NCBI GenBank assembly: GCA_025355965.1
Contig: JANXYR010000019.1
Span: 1-43,175 of the forward strand
DNA length: 43,175 bases
Reading direction: 5' to 3'
Source: Geobacteraceae bacterium
GTDB lineage: Bacteria > Desulfobacterota > Desulfuromonadia > Geobacterales > Pseudopelobacteraceae
Both the position numbers and the translations under genes were made by a program. Position 1 is the first letter of the stretch. Each line of letters opens with the position of its first letter. The notes under the pieces were generated by a model. That model did not search any database and was not told the origin of the DNA. It was given only the letters and a program-made list of their open reading frames with translations. This document shows, in pieces, positions 1 to 9,795 of this stretch.

Positions 1-13
1 AGCTTTTTGATGT

Positions 14-88
14 AGGCGCGTAGCTCAGCGGGAGAGCGCTACCCTGACACGGTAGAGGTCGGCGGTTCGACACCGCCCGCGCCTACCA
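14..88 (+). tRNA. tRNA-Val (anticodon GAC)
   Basis: A complete cloverleaf is visible. The seven-base acceptor arm AGGCGCG pairs with CGCGCCT and is followed by discriminator A and an encoded CCA. The D arm is GCTCAGCGGGAGAGC. The anticodon stem CTACC/GGTAG encloses loop CTGACAC, so the anticodon is GAC, which reads GTC valine codons. The T arm GGCGG-TTCGACA-CCGCC is intact. It contrasts with the damaged valine tRNA at 12295-12359. A terminator hairpin follows before thrS. Confidence 0.96.
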
Positions 89-120
89 TTAATAAAGCAG
101 AGCTGAAGCGAGCAGGATGC

Positions 121-147
121 AGGCATCGATGTATCGATGCCTTTTCT
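121..147 (+). terminator. Rho-independent terminator between tRNA-Val and thrS
   Basis: AGGCATCGAT and ATCGATGCCT form a perfect ten-base inverted repeat with a tight loop, followed by TTTTCTGTTT. It ends the tRNA transcript. It could also act as an attenuator in the thrS leader, since thrS starts only about 25 bases further on. Confidence 0.75.
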
Positions 148-170
148 GTTTGACTTCTAAAGGAAATTTT

Positions 171-2081
171 ATGGCAACCATATCTATTACACTTCCGGAT
201 AATTCTTCTCGAGAACTGAACGAGGGCGCCTCTGTCTATGATCTGGCCGCCTCTATTGGTGCTGGTCTTGCAAAAGCGGCAATTGCCGGAAAGATCAACG
301 GCCAGCTGGTTGACCTTTCATCCCGGTTGACTGATGCTGACCGTGTTGAAATTGTTACCGAGAAAAGTCCGGAAGCACTTGAAATTATCCGTCATTCAGC
401 TTCACATCTGATGGCTCAGGCCGTTAAAGAACTTTTTCCTCAGGCCAAGGTTACGATCGGTCCTGCCATAGAAACCGGCTTCTATTATGATTTTGATGTG
501 GATAAGCCGTTTACGCCTGACGATCTGGAGCGTATTGAAGCAAAGATGCTGCTGCTGGCTTCTGCCGATCAAAAAATTGAGCGCCACGAATATTCAAGCG
601 TCGATGCGATCAGTATGTTTGAAGCCATGGGGGAGCCGTATAAAACTGAATTGATTACTGATCTTGGTGTCGAGCGCGTTTCTGTATATAGCCAAGGTAC
701 ATTTGCTGATCTTTGTCGCGGCCCGCATCTTCCATCCACAGCTCGGATTAAAGCTTTTAAGCTTCTCTCAATTGCAGGTGCTTACTGGCGTGGTAACGAA
801 AAAAACCGCATGCTTCAGCGCATTTACGGGACAGCCTTTGTTGATAAAAAAGAGCTGGAAGCGTATCTGAACCGTCTGGAAGAGGCAAAACGACGTGACC
901 ATCGTAAAATAGGCAGGGAGTTGGACTTGTTTTCGTTTTCGGACGAAGTCGGCGCCGGATTCCCGATCTGGCATCCCAAAGGTGCCATGTTGCGCACTGT
1001 TCTGGAAGATTTTGAGCGCAAAGAGCATTTAAAGCGGGATTACGATATCGTTGTCGGTCCGCAGATTCTTAAGAGCGAGCTTTGGCAACGTTCCGGGCAT
1101 TACGAAAATTACCGTGAAAACATGTATTTCACCGAAGTGGATGAACAGAGTTACGGTATAAAACCGATGAACTGTCTCTCTCACATGATGATCTACAAGT
1201 CCCAGCTCCGAAGCTATCGTGATCTGCCGCTCCGTTTTTTTGAACTCGGAACGGTGCATCGTCACGAACGTGCTGGAGTACTTCACGGTCTTATGCGAGT
1301 ACGTTGCTTTACACAGGATGATGCCCACATTCTTTGCACTCCTGAACAGCTTGATGCCGAAATTAAAGGAGTTATCTCCTTTGTCAACGATGTGATGGCC
1401 ATTTTCGGTTTTGAGTATGAGATGGAACTTTCGACCCGTCCGGAAAAATCAATAGGATCCGATTCCGATTGGGAACAGGCAACGGGGGCGTTATTGTCTG
1501 CCCTCAAGGACTCCGGCCGCCCATACGAGATAAATGAGGGTGATGGCGCGTTTTACGGGCCTAAAATAGATATAAAACTGCGCGATTGTCTTGACAGGAG
1601 ATGGCAATGTGCTACTATCCAGTGCGATTTTACCCTGCCAGAGCGTTTTGATCTGACTTATGTGGCACCTGATGGTGAACGCAAACGCCCCATCATGGTG
1701 CATCGTGTCATCCTCGGTTCGATTGAGCGTTTCATCGGTGTTCTTATTGAACATTTTGCCGGTAGTTTCCCGCTCTGGATTTCTCCTGTTCAAGCGGTTG
1801 TCGTCACGGTGACTGATAGCCAGATCCCGTACGCTCAGGATGTTTACCGTCAGTTGCGCAATGCCGGCATACGTGTTGAACGTGATGTCCGCAATGAAAA
1901 ATTGAGCTTCAAGATTCGCGAGGCCCAGCTTCAGAAGATCCCCTATATGCTTGTTATCGGGGATAAAGAGGTTGAACAGGGCACGGTTACACCACGCTAT
2001 AGGGATGGGAAGAACCTGCCTGCCATGAAACCTGAAGAGTTTGTAGATTTTGTGACCAAGGAATGTAAAGACTATAAATAG
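171..2081 (+). CDS. thrS: Threonyl-tRNA synthetase
   Basis: Class II aminoacyl-tRNA synthetase that charges tRNA-Thr in the cytoplasm. The 636-residue product has the usual family length: TGS domain (about 1-62), a second editing domain with the HSASH motif, the catalytic core, and an anticodon-binding domain at the C-terminus. The core shows KPMNCLSH; most family members have KPMNCPGH, so the PG pair is replaced by LS, with the zinc-binding Cys kept. [12 protein letters not shown] and FTQDDAHI are also present. The start at 171 is chosen over an in-frame ATG at 117 because AAAGGAAA lies just upstream and the TGS domain begins there. It opens the classical thrS-infC-rpmI-rplT-pheST block. Confidence 0.97.
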   Translation: MATISITLPDNSSRELNEGASVYDLAASIGAGLAKAAIAGKINGQLVDLSSRLTDADRVEIVTEKSPEALEIIRHSASHLMAQAVKELFPQAKVTIGPAIETGFYYDFDVDKPFTPDDLERIEAKMLLLASADQKIERHEYSSVDAISMFEAMGEPYKTELITDLGVERVSVYSQGTFADLCRGPHLPSTARIKAFKLLSIAGAYWRGNEKNRMLQRIYGTAFVDKKELEAYLNRLEEAKRRDHRKIGRELDLFSFSDEVGAGFPIWHPKGAMLRTVLEDFERKEHLKRDYDIVVGPQILKSELWQRSGHYENYRENMYFTEVDEQSYGIKPMNCLSHMMIYKSQLRSYRDLPLRFFELGTVHRHERAGVLHGLMRVRCFTQDDAHILCTPEQLDAEIKGVISFVNDVMAIFGFEYEMELSTRPEKSIGSDSDWEQATGALLSALKDSGRPYEINEGDGAFYGPKIDIKLRDCLDRRWQCATIQCDFTLPERFDLTYVAPDGERKRPIMVHRVILGSIERFIGVLIEHFAGSFPLWISPVQAVVVTVTDSQIPYAQDVYRQLRNAGIRVERDVRNEKLSFKIREAQLQKIPYMLVIGDKEVEQGTVTPRYRDGKNLPAMKPEEFVDFVTKECKDYK

Positions 2082-2131
2082 CTGTAAATGAGATAGTAGC
2101 GAAGAATAAACTGCTGTCAGGAGGTGTCGCC

Positions 2132-2650
2132 ATAGCAAAACCGACCGTCAATATTAATCAGGCCATCAGGGTTTCAGAAGTTCGCGTAATTGGTGCATTA
2201 GGAGAGGCGCTTGGTGTGCTTTCGCTTTCAGAAGCACTTGCCATGGCCGAACAGCAGCAGCTGGATCTTGTTGAGGTTTCGCCAACAGCTGTTCCGCCTG
2301 TCTGTAGAATTATGGACTATGGTAAGTTCAAATATCAGCAGAGCAAGAAGCTGCAGGAAGCAAAAAAGAAACAGGTTCACGTACTTTTGAAGGAAATTAA
2401 ACTACGGCCCAAGACGGATAGCCATGACCTTGAATTTAAAATAAATAACGTTAAGCGTTTTCTTGAAGAGGGCAATAAAGCCAAAATTACGCTTGTATTT
2501 CGTGGTCGTGAGATCACCCATATGGATGTTGGCCGGGCAGTGATTGAAAGAGTTGCTAAAGAGTTACAGGATGTTTGCGTAATAGAGAATCAGCCTCGTG
2601 TTGAGGGGCGAAACATGTACATGATTGTTGCACCAAAACCAAAGAAATAG
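2132..2650 (+). CDS. infC: Translation initiation factor IF-3, ATA start
   Basis: IF-3 binds the 30S subunit and polices start-codon choice. No ATG, GTG or TTG lies at the expected N-terminus. The frame instead runs from ATA at 2132 (AKPTVNINQAIRVSEVRVIG), which matches the conserved IF-3 beginning, and a perfect AGGAGG lies seven bases upstream at 2119-2124. The product is then 172 residues, the normal length. A GTG at 2216 would delete the conserved N-terminal segment. IF-3 genes commonly use rare start codons (AUU in E. coli) as a feedback device, so an AUA start fits the same autoregulation. The linker helix rich in Lys and the C-terminal domain ending VAPKPKK are intact. Confidence 0.95.
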   Translation: MAKPTVNINQAIRVSEVRVIGALGEALGVLSLSEALAMAEQQQLDLVEVSPTAVPPVCRIMDYGKFKYQQSKKLQEAKKKQVHVLLKEIKLRPKTDSHDLEFKINNVKRFLEEGNKAKITLVFRGREITHMDVGRAVIERVAKELQDVCVIENQPRVEGRNMYMIVAPKPKK

Positions 2651-2706
2651 AGCATATTTATTATTGCCTGCAGAGGTAAGCTTTTATAACTAAGAAGGAG
2701 TTTCTC

Positions 2707-2904
2707 ATGCCAAAAATTAAAACCAATCGTGGCGCTGCCAAGCGTTTCAAAAAAACAGCATCCGGACGAATCAAGTGTGGATGTGCTTTCACCAGTCATA
2801 TTCTGACCCCTATGTCCCGTAAGCGTAAGCGTAATTTACGTGGTGGTTCCATGGTTGCAGCTGTTGACCAGAAGAATATTGCTCGTTTAATTCCTTACAA
2901 GTAA
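2707..2904 (+). CDS. rpmI: 50S ribosomal protein L35
   Basis: A basic 65-residue protein with the L35 hallmarks: [15 protein letters not shown] at the start, then KRKRNLRG and a C-terminal ARLIPYK. It is part of the large ribosomal subunit. A good AAGGAG lies just before the start. It sits between infC and rplT, its usual place, and would be co-transcribed with them. Confidence 0.97.
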   Translation: MPKIKTNRGAAKRFKKTASGRIKCGCAFTSHILTPMSRKRKRNLRGGSMVAAVDQKNIARLIPYK

Positions 2905-3010
2905 ATAATGTCCCTTATTTAGTATAGGGGGATGCATAATGCCAAGAACCATGAGGAAATTGTCTCCCCTTGTGGATCTGGCCAATTCAGCAACGAAGGA
3001 GTAGTGACGT

Positions 3011-3364
3011 ATGGCACGTGTAAAAAGAGGATTTAAAGCGAGACGCAGACGTAACAAGGTATTGAAACTGGCTAAAGGTTATCGTGGCGCACGCAGCAAG
3101 TTGTTTCGTAGTGCGACAGAAGCGGTAGACCGTGCTTTAAATTATGCCTTCCGCGATCGACGCGTCAAAAAACGTGATTTCCGCAGCCTATGGATTGTCC
3201 GTATCAATGCGGCTTCACGTATCAACGGTTTGTCCTACAGTAAGTTCATTTTTGGCCTTAAAAAGGCCAATGTCCAGATTGATAGAAAAGTTCTGGCTGA
3301 CATTGCTGTGACTGATCCAAATGGTTTTGCACAGATTGCAGTGCTTGCAATGGCCGGTATTTAG
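3011..3364 (+). CDS. rplT: 50S ribosomal protein L20
   Basis: 117 residues, typical for L20, a 23S-rRNA-binding assembly protein. The N-terminal RNA-binding tail [22 protein letters not shown] and the later [13 protein letters not shown] segment are diagnostic. In other bacteria L20 represses its own operon by binding the mRNA leader; the 106-base gap from rpmI could hold such a site, though no clear pseudoknot could be drawn. AAGGAG lies just before the start. A strong terminator follows. Confidence 0.97.
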   Translation: MARVKRGFKARRRRNKVLKLAKGYRGARSKLFRSATEAVDRALNYAFRDRRVKKRDFRSLWIVRINAASRINGLSYSKFIFGLKKANVQIDRKVLADIAVTDPNGFAQIAVLAMAGI

Positions 3365-3386
3365 GCCTTTTGTAAGTCTATTTTGG

Positions 3387-3422
3387 AAAAGGGAATGGGA
3401 CTGGTTCCCATTCCCTTTTTTG
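3387..3422 (+). terminator. Terminator/attenuator between rplT and pheS
   Basis: AAAAGGGAATGGGA pairs with TTCCCATTCCCTTTT around a short CTGG loop and runs into six T residues. The stem is about 14 base pairs without mismatch. It lies 50 bases before pheS on the same strand. It may end the ribosomal operon or act as a read-through attenuator for pheST. Confidence 0.88.
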
Positions 3423-3469
3423 TACATTGCACGAGCTGACATAAAAATATGTTTCGAAGGTAATCAAAT

Positions 3470-4486
3470 ATGCGGGAACAACTTGAGCAATTGAGGAATG
3501 GCGCCCTGCAGGCAATTGCCACAGCGTCCTCAGTAGAGCAACTTCAGGATATACGTATTAGCCTGCTTGGTCGCAAGGGTGAATTAACGGCTCTGATGAA
3601 GGGGCTTGGTTCACTGTCTGCAGCGGAGCGGCCAATGGTCGGACAGTTAGTTAACACGGTTCGTGATGAAATTGAATCGGCACTTGGCGTAGCAATCGAG
3701 TCAGCAAATGAAAAGATTATTGCTACTCGTATTCAGTCGGAGCGGATTGACATCTCTCTTCCCGGACGTCGCCCGCTGAAAGGTACCAAGCATCCGGTCT
3801 CACTTGTTATTGAAGAGATCTGTTCTATTTTCGCAGGACTTGGATTTGCGGTAGCTGAGGGGCCAGAAATTGAGCATGACTGGTACAATTTCGAGGCGCT
3901 CAACTTTCCCCCCGAACATCCTGCTCGAGATATGCAGGATACCTTCTTTGTTGAAAACGACATGCTGTTGCGGACTCATACCTCACCGGTACAGATTCGC
4001 ACCATGCTCAAACAGAAGCCTCCGGTTCGCATAATAGCTCCGGGAACCGTATATCGATGCGATTCTGATGCCACACACTCCCCGATGTTCCATCAGATTG
4101 AAGGGTTAATGGTTGACACCAAAGTGACTTTTGGCGACCTTAAAGGTATCCTCACGGTCTTTACAAACCAACTTTTCGGACAAAAAACCGGTGTGCGCTT
4201 GCGCCCCAGTTATTTTCCTTTTACGGAGCCATCGGCAGAGGTTGATATTGCCTGTGTCATCTGTGGCGGTAAGGGGTGTCGTGTTTGTAAAAACAGTGGT
4301 TGGCTTGAAATCCTTGGTGCCGGTATGGTTGATCCGGAAGTTTATCGCCACGTTCAGTATGATGCAGAAAATATCTCAGGTTTCGCCTTTGGAATGGGGA
4401 TTGAGCGCATTGCAATGTTAAAGTACGGTATTTCCGACATGCGCCTCCTATTTGAAAATGACGTACGTTTTCTTCGGCAGTTCTAA
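3470..4486 (+). CDS. pheS: Phenylalanyl-tRNA synthetase alpha subunit
   Basis: 338 residues, normal for the bacterial alpha chain, which carries the class II catalytic site of the alpha2-beta2 enzyme. Visible landmarks are the N-terminal coiled coil, GRKGELT, HPxxxx[24 protein letters not shown], the motif 2 region [19 protein letters not shown], and motif 3 [15 protein letters not shown] near the C-terminus. A four-Cys cluster, [16 protein letters not shown], is present as in many PheS proteins. pheT follows after 27 bases and is presumably co-transcribed. Confidence 0.97.
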   Translation: MREQLEQLRNGALQAIATASSVEQLQDIRISLLGRKGELTALMKGLGSLSAAERPMVGQLVNTVRDEIESALGVAIESANEKIIATRIQSERIDISLPGRRPLKGTKHPVSLVIEEICSIFAGLGFAVAEGPEIEHDWYNFEALNFPPEHPARDMQDTFFVENDMLLRTHTSPVQIRTMLKQKPPVRIIAPGTVYRCDSDATHSPMFHQIEGLMVDTKVTFGDLKGILTVFTNQLFGQKTGVRLRPSYFPFTEPSAEVDIACVICGGKGCRVCKNSGWLEILGAGMVDPEVYRHVQYDAENISGFAFGMGIERIAMLKYGISDMRLLFENDVRFLRQF

Positions 4487-4513
4487 ATAAAATACTTTTC
4501 ATGGTGCAATGAT

Positions 4514-6922
4514 ATGAACGTTACGTACAATTGGCTAAAAGAATTTGTAGATTTTGATGCGACACCTGACGAGCTTGCGGCGCTGCTGACTATGCTTGGA
4601 CTTGAAGTGGAGTCCATGGTGAAGCTTGGTGACGGTTTGGATGATGTTGTGGTCGCGCTGGTTGAGGAAAAACGTCAGCATCCCAATGCAGATAAACTCT
4701 CATTATGCCGGGTGAATAACGGTAAAGAGCTTCTGGATGTCGTCTGCGGTGCTCAGAACTTCAGTCAGGGCGACACTGTTGTCTTAGCTCAGATTGGAGC
4801 CGTACTTCCCGGTGATTTTAAAATCAAAAGATCAAAAATTCGCGGTGAAGAGTCGTGTGGGATGCTTTGCTCTGACAAAGAGCTTGGTTTGGCAGAAGAG
4901 AGCGCCGGAATTATTGTGCTGCCTCCAGGCATCGCAACACTTGGTACGCCTGTTTTTAAAGCACTTGGCCTCAAAGATACCCTCTTTGAGATCGGCCTGA
5001 CTCCCAACCGTTCAGATTGTCTGAGTGTAATAGGCATTGCTCGGGATATAGCCGCTAAGCTGGGCTTGAAGGTGAAGCTTCCTCATTCAACTCTTGTAGA
5101 AAGCTCCGAAAAGGCCGATTCCGTTATTGGAGTGACAATAAAAAACCCTGAACTATGTCCACGCTACGCCGCTCGCTATATCTCTGGCTGCACGGTTGCT
5201 CCTTCGCCGGAATGGCTGGTCAAACGTCTCAATGCAGTCGGCATACGCTCAATCAACAATATAGTTGACGTCACTAATCTGATCATGATGGAGTTAGGGC
5301 AACCTCTGCATGCATTTGATTGTCTGAGACTTTCTGGTAAACGGATTGTTGTACGCACCGCTGAAGAGGGGGAACGGTTTGCTACACTCGACAATCAACT
5401 GCGCGTACTGACCTCGTCTGATCTCGTTATTTGTGATGCTGAGCGCCCCGTTGCCCTGGCTGGCATTATGGGGGGATTAAATTCCGAGATTGAGAGTACA
5501 ACGACCACAATTCTCCTTGAGAGTGCTTTCTTTAAACCGGCCGCTATTCGCAAAACAGCGAAACGTCTCGGACTTCATACCGAGTCATCACATCGCTTTG
5601 AGCGAGGCATAGACATTGATGGCGTAACCCGTGCTCTTGACAGAGCAGCTTGCCTGATAGTGGAACTGGCTGGTGGCGTGCAAGCTAAAGGATGTATTGA
5701 TATATATCCGGGTAAAAGCGATCGGGCAGCAATTACGTTTCGCCCCGAAAAAGCAAATGAACTGATCGGCATCGATTTGGAGCGGGATGCGATTATCGAC
5801 ATTCTTACCCGTCTAGAGTGCCAGATTTCAGGTTGTGCTGATGGGTCTGTGTCTGTTGTACCGCCTTATTACCGGCTTGACATTGAACGTGAAATTGACT
5901 TGATTGAAGAGATTGCCCGTTTGAACGGTTATGATAAAATTCCTGCTACCATGCCTATCGCAAGAGTAGTTTCAGACAGGCCAACACGTCATCAGGAAAT
6001 TGAAAAGAGGGTAAGGGATCTACTTGTTAATAATGGCATGACCGAAATTATTAACTTTAGCTTTACTGCTCCTGACTCTGCTCGCAAGTTGCTGCTGGGC
6101 GATGATGACCCGAGACACGCCGCTATTAAATTGGCTAACCCACTAGTTGATGAGCAGTCAGTGATGCGTACCACCTTGTTGCCCGGTCTTCTGGAGACGA
6201 CTGCCAGAAATATGAACTTCCGCTCACTTGATCTTAAACTTTTTGAAATCAGGCGTGTTTACCTTCCATGTGAGGGGGAGGATATGCCTCGCGAACCGCT
6301 ATGTATTGTTGGTGCCATAACTGGAACCCGTGATGGCGATGGATGGAGTCGTCCAAACGAACTGGTTGATTTTTTTGATGCAAAGGGGATTGTTGAGACA
6401 GTACTGGATTTTCTTGATGTTGGAGGCGTCTCTTGGGTAACTGAAAATCAGGAATCTTACTATCACCCTGGCAAATCGTGCAGAATTTTTTCTGGTCGCG
6501 AATGCATAGGGTCTGTTGGAGAGTTACACCCATTAGTCCAGAAAAACTTTGAAATTGAAAAACCTGTTTTCTGCTTCGAACTCGATTTTGAAAAACTTGT
6601 GAAACTATCACGAACCAAAAAAACGATAACGGCTCCTTCCCGTTTCCCCGACAGCACCCGTGATGTTGCCATGCTGATTCCGGAAGAACTTGCTGCTTCC
6701 AAGATAATTGATTGTATCAGGACAGAAAAATCAAATGAAATTGAGCACGTCCAAATTTTCGATGTATACCGCGGAAAAGGTGTCCCGGAGGGATATAAAA
6801 GCATTGCAGTGCGTATAAGATACAGATCCATTGAGCGTACACTTGCTGAAGAAGAGATTGCCACGCTACATAATAAAATTATTGCCAACCTGACAGATAA
6901 ATTAAAGGTAACAGTACGATAA
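4514..6922 (+). CDS. pheT: Phenylalanyl-tRNA synthetase beta subunit
   Basis: 802 residues, the usual bacterial length. In order: N-terminal B1 region, an EMAP-like tRNA-binding domain (about 40-150, with HPNADKLSLCRVNNG), the B3/B4 editing region (LTPNRSDCLS, HAFDCLRL), B5, the inactive synthetase-like fold (RDLLVNNGMTEIINFSF), and the C-terminal ferredoxin-fold anticodon-binding domain (PSRFPDSTRDVAMLIPE). It pairs with PheS to make the active heterotetramer. Nothing unusual was seen. Confidence 0.97.
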   Translation: MNVTYNWLKEFVDFDATPDELAALLTMLGLEVESMVKLGDGLDDVVVALVEEKRQHPNADKLSLCRVNNGKELLDVVCGAQNFSQGDTVVLAQIGAVLPGDFKIKRSKIRGEESCGMLCSDKELGLAEESAGIIVLPPGIATLGTPVFKALGLKDTLFEIGLTPNRSDCLSVIGIARDIAAKLGLKVKLPHSTLVESSEKADSVIGVTIKNPELCPRYAARYISGCTVAPSPEWLVKRLNAVGIRSINNIVDVTNLIMMELGQPLHAFDCLRLSGKRIVVRTAEEGERFATLDNQLRVLTSSDLVICDAERPVALAGIMGGLNSEIESTTTTILLESAFFKPAAIRKTAKRLGLHTESSHRFERGIDIDGVTRALDRAACLIVELAGGVQAKGCIDIYPGKSDRAAITFRPEKANELIGIDLERDAIIDILTRLECQISGCADGSVSVVPPYYRLDIEREIDLIEEIARLNGYDKIPATMPIARVVSDRPTRHQEIEKRVRDLLVNNGMTEIINFSFTAPDSARKLLLGDDDPRHAAIKLANPLVDEQSVMRTTLLPGLLETTARNMNFRSLDLKLFEIRRVYLPCEGEDMPREPLCIVGAITGTRDGDGWSRPNELVDFFDAKGIVETVLDFLDVGGVSWVTENQESYYHPGKSCRIFSGRECIGSVGELHPLVQKNFEIEKPVFCFELDFEKLVKLSRTKKTITAPSRFPDSTRDVAMLIPEELAASKIIDCIRTEKSNEIEHVQIFDVYRGKGVPEGYKSIAVRIRYRSIERTLAEEEIATLHNKIIANLTDKLKVTVR

Positions 6923-7005
6923 AATTTATTGCGTAATAGATGTCCCTGTGTTATAAAATTTTTCCTTTTGAATCAGTGCATTAACCGGTAAAGATTGAGG
7001 TAAAT

Positions 7006-7290
7006 ATGACAAAAGCAGACATAGTTGAACGTATTCATCAGCGTGTTGGTTTCTCGAAAAAAGAATCAGCCGAAATGGTTGAAACAGTTTTTGGGCTTTT
7101 AAAGTTAACATTAGAAGCCGGCGAAAAGATCAAAATTGCAGGTTTTGGTAATTTTGTAGTGAAGCAGAAGGCAGACCGTCGCGGACGTAATCCTCAAACC
7201 GGCGAAACTATTACAATAAATGCTCGGAGAATCCTGACATTTAAGCCAAGCCAGGTTCTTAAAAATGCAATTAATGCCGAAGTTAAATAA
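7006..7290 (+). CDS. ihfA: Integration host factor alpha subunit
   Basis: A 94-residue DNA-bending protein of the HU/IHF family. TKADIVERIHQRVGFSKKES and GFGNFVVKQKADRRGRNPQTGE are family signatures, and the RNPQTG beta-arm that intercalates into DNA is intact. Placement directly after pheT is the normal position of ihfA in proteobacteria. It starts at ATG 7006 behind TTGAGGT. The 83-base AT-rich gap from pheT could hold a promoter of its own. Confidence 0.93.
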   Translation: MTKADIVERIHQRVGFSKKESAEMVETVFGLLKLTLEAGEKIKIAGFGNFVVKQKADRRGRNPQTGETITINARRILTFKPSQVLKNAINAEVK

Positions 7291-7313
7291 GTTGTAGTCA
7301 GCCTAAATCTGTT

Positions 7314-7667
7314 ATGGCTTCTATATTAAGCGAAAAATTATTTTATAAAATAGGTGAAGTAGCAGAAGTTGCCGGCGTCAAAACTTCTGTATTACGCTTT
7401 TGGGAGTCTGAATTCTCATTTCTCAAACCGGTAAAAAGCAGTTCTGGGCAGCGATTGTATTCAAAAGATGAAGTTGACCTTATTTTGCAGGTTAAAAGTT
7501 TATTATATAACGAGAAATTTACAATTGAGGGTGTAAAAAAACGTATAACATCTAAAGGGAAGCTGATTAAAACAGAAGATCTTTTAGATACTGTGGGCGC
7601 TTCAGACTACAGTGTAGTCTTAAAGATAGTTCGTAATGAACTTAGAGTGTTACGAGATTTAATGTAA
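7314..7667 (+). CDS. MerR-family transcriptional regulator (pheT/ihfA-linked type)
   Basis: 117 residues. The N-terminal winged-helix MerR domain (about 9-78) is clear: YKIGEVAEVAGVKTSVLRFWE followed by RLYSKDEVDLILQVKSLL. The short C-terminal part has no cysteine effector site like those of metal-sensing MerR proteins, so a metal-sensing role is unlikely. It follows ihfA by 23 bases and precedes tRNA-Pro; this ihfA-merR pair is a common conserved neighbourhood of unknown purpose. No strong ribosome-binding site is visible, which suggests translation coupled to ihfA. Confidence 0.88.
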   Translation: MASILSEKLFYKIGEVAEVAGVKTSVLRFWESEFSFLKPVKSSSGQRLYSKDEVDLILQVKSLLYNEKFTIEGVKKRITSKGKLIKTEDLLDTVGASDYSVVLKIVRNELRVLRDLM

Positions 7668-7678
7668 AAATGTATTAT

Positions 7679-7755
7679 CGGTGCGTAGCGCAGCCTGGTA
7701 GCGCACTAGACTGGGGGTCTAGTGGTCGCAAGTTCAAATCTTGTCGCACCGACCA
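7679..7755 (+). tRNA. tRNA-Pro (anticodon GGG)
   Basis: Complete cloverleaf: acceptor CGGTGCG/CGCACCG, D arm with GCGCAGCCTGGTAGCGC, anticodon stem CTAGA/TCTAG enclosing CTGGGGG (anticodon GGG, reads CCC), a T arm with GTTCAAATC, and an encoded CCA. It is transcribed in line with ihfA-merR and followed by a terminator. Confidence 0.96.
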
Positions 7756-7763
7756 AATATAGC

Positions 7764-7794
7764 GGGTTCACAGACTTTCTGTGAACCCTTTTTA
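7764..7794 (+). terminator. Rho-independent terminator after tRNA-Pro
   Basis: GGGTTCACAG and CTGTGAACCC form a ten-base perfect stem with loop ACTTT, followed by TTTTT. It closes the plus-strand housekeeping block before the convergent histidine kinase gene. Confidence 0.9.
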
Positions 7795-7854
7795 CTGCCA
7801 TTATTCCAGACAATTCTATACATTTCTGGAGTGTTTTTACTCCCCCTGAGCTGA

Positions 7855-9795
7855 TCAATAATCTGCTAGCATAACCCGCCGAAGTTCTGTTTCAAGCACT
7901 TTCATGCGATAAGGCTTACGGATGAAACCAGAAGGATTTTGCCCAGTGAGACGTTCATTCAGTTCTCTATTATTGAAGCCACTTGAAAGGATTATCTTGA
8001 TGTCAGGCCTTATAAGGTAAATTTCTTTCATGGCAGTTATTCCATCCATGTTCGGCATAGTCAGATCCATAAGAACGATATCAATCTCATCAGCTTGTTT
8101 ACGAAATTTAGCTACGGCATCAATGCCGTCACACGCGGAAATTACCGTTAAGCCACAGAGTTGGACCATCTTAGTACAGATTTTCAGGACCGATTTTTCG
8201 TCATCTACCACAAGTGCTACGCCAGAAAGCGACTTCTCCTGATTTGTACTTTTTTCTGGTGGGGAAGCAGCCGGTTCTGGAAGCATAACAGGTAGTACTG
8301 ATACTGTGATCGGTAACAATACTCTGAAAGTTGATCCTTTGCCCGGTGTACTCTGCACAAAAAGTGCCCCGCAGTGTGTTCCTATTATCCCCATTACCGC
8401 TGACATTCCCAACCCACGCCCGGTAAATTTTGTCGTATAGAATGGCTCAAAGAGACGTTGGAGTACTTCTTCATTCATACCGCAGCCGTTGTCGCTAACT
8501 TCCAAAAAAACAAAGAGCCCTGGTTCCGGTTTTTTGTCCAACAGACTGTCGTGCAGACAGTTTGTGTCGCAGTCCTGAACGCCTGTAGTAATTTTAATAA
8601 CGCCTGGTTGCTGTTCAATGGACTCGGCTGCATTGGTAATCAGATTCATGACAATTTGCTGAATATGCGCTTCATCGGCTATTACGTTTGGAAGTTCCGG
8701 GTAGAGGTCCAGTTTCATTGAAACGGCTGTTGTTGCTGCCGTTCTCAACATGTCAACATTTTCTATAACAAGTTTGTTAAGGTTCAATTCCTTTTTGGTT
8801 AACAATCCCTTGCCTAGATAAGTCAGCATTAAGTTTGTAAGTTGAGCCGCATGCTTGCCTGAGATCAGAGCGTTGGCTATATATTTTTGCGGATCTGAAT
8901 CTGGGTTTAGTTTCATTGAGGCAAGTTCAATATTACCTATAATGGACTGCAACAGGTTATTAAAGTCGTGGGCAATACCGCCTGCCATAACCCCCAGACT
9001 CTCAAACTTTTGGGTTTGGAACATCTGACGTTCAAGAGCCAAGCGCTCTTCATGAAGGCATTTGATTTCCTCACTCCGTTGCTGTAACGCATTAGCCAGA
9101 TTATTGACCGCACGTGTTGCCCTGCCGGCTTCATCATCGCATATTACCTCAATCCGTGATGTGAAATCACCTTCCTGCATCGCATTTATCCCATGCAGGA
9201 GTGTGTTGAAAGAACGTGTTACCTGACGCAGAACCATAAAACAGAGCATGGAAACTGACAGCCAAAAGGCGACAGCCACGCTGGTGGAGATCATTATAAC
9301 ACGCAGAATAGTCTTTGACAGGTCTGCTGTTCCGCGCTCTATGCGCACTGTGCCGAGTGCCGGTGCGGAGGCGTCCAGGCCACTGGAAATTGAAGATTCA
9401 ACAGAGTTAAGCGTGGGGTTTGATATCACTTTTATTGATTGACTGATCACCTCTGTTGGGTTGGATGGGTTAGATGGATGGACATCAGCCATCACTCTGC
9501 CGTCTGGTGCGATAATTGTAACCGCATGTATTTCCGGAGCCTGTGCAGCCTGCTTAGCTAAATATCGCAGCATCTCAAGGTTTTCGGCATAAAGAGGGAG
9601 TCGGACAGAGTCGGCTAGCTGCTTAACTCGCAGCTGAAGTTGCTCGGTTGCTTGGCGGCGCGTTTTATGGATTTCAGTGAAAATGTACAGAGTGCTCAGC
9701 AGACAGGATATCAGGAATGTCAGTATGGTAAATATAAGGAAAAGCTTGAATTGAAAGCTGGTACGGAAGTGTGACCAACGATTGTTTAGTGACAT
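7855..9795 (-). CDS. Hybrid sensor histidine kinase with C-terminal receiver domain
   Basis: 646 residues. Two membrane helices (about 16-38 and 165-187) flank an extracytoplasmic sensor region of about 125 residues. A HAMP domain follows (about 188-242). The HisKA dimerisation helix has phospho-acceptor His276 in GGIAHDFNN; this HDFNN form is typical of NtrB-like and hybrid kinases. The ATPase domain has the N box (NLITNAAES, Asn384), DNGCGM (435-440) and GRGLGMS. The receiver domain starts near 525 with acceptor Asp577 (LMDLTMPNMDG) and Lys627. No response regulator gene lies beside it, so partner and signal are unknown. It is convergent with the tRNA-Pro block. Confidence 0.93.
   Translation of the reverse strand: MSLNNRWSHFRTSFQFKLFLIFTILTFLISCLLSTLYIFTEIHKTRRQATEQLQLRVKQLADSVRLPLYAENLEMLRYLAKQAAQAPEIHAVTIIAPDGRVMADVHPSNPSNPTEVISQSIKVISNPTLNSVESSISSGLDASAPALGTVRIERGTADLSKTILRVIMISTSVAVAFWLSVSMLCFMVLRQVTRSFNTLLHGINAMQEGDFTSRIEVICDDEAGRATRAVNNLANALQQRSEEIKCLHEERLALERQMFQTQKFESLGVMAGGIAHDFNNLLQSIIGNIELASMKLNPDSDPQKYIANALISGKHAAQLTNLMLTYLGKGLLTKKELNLNKLVIENVDMLRTAATTAVSMKLDLYPELPNVIADEAHIQQIVMNLITNAAESIEQQPGVIKITTGVQDCDTNCLHDSLLDKKPEPGLFVFLEVSDNGCGMNEEVLQRLFEPFYTTKFTGRGLGMSAVMGIIGTHCGALFVQSTPGKGSTFRVLLPITVSVLPVMLPEPAASPPEKSTNQEKSLSGVALVVDDEKSVLKICTKMVQLCGLTVISACDGIDAVAKFRKQADEIDIVLMDLTMPNMDGITAMKEIYLIRPDIKIILSSGFNNRELNERLTGQNPSGFIRKPYRMKVLETELRRVMLADY

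Noticed and set aside
1491-2138. 215-residue frame on the minus strand opposite thrS
   Set aside because: Antisense shadow of a well-conserved gene; no domain and no start signals.
2939-3004. 21-codon frame (MPRTMRKLSPLV...) between rpmI and rplT
   Set aside because: Very short, with no convincing ribosome-binding site; more likely part of the L20 leader. It would need ribosome profiling.
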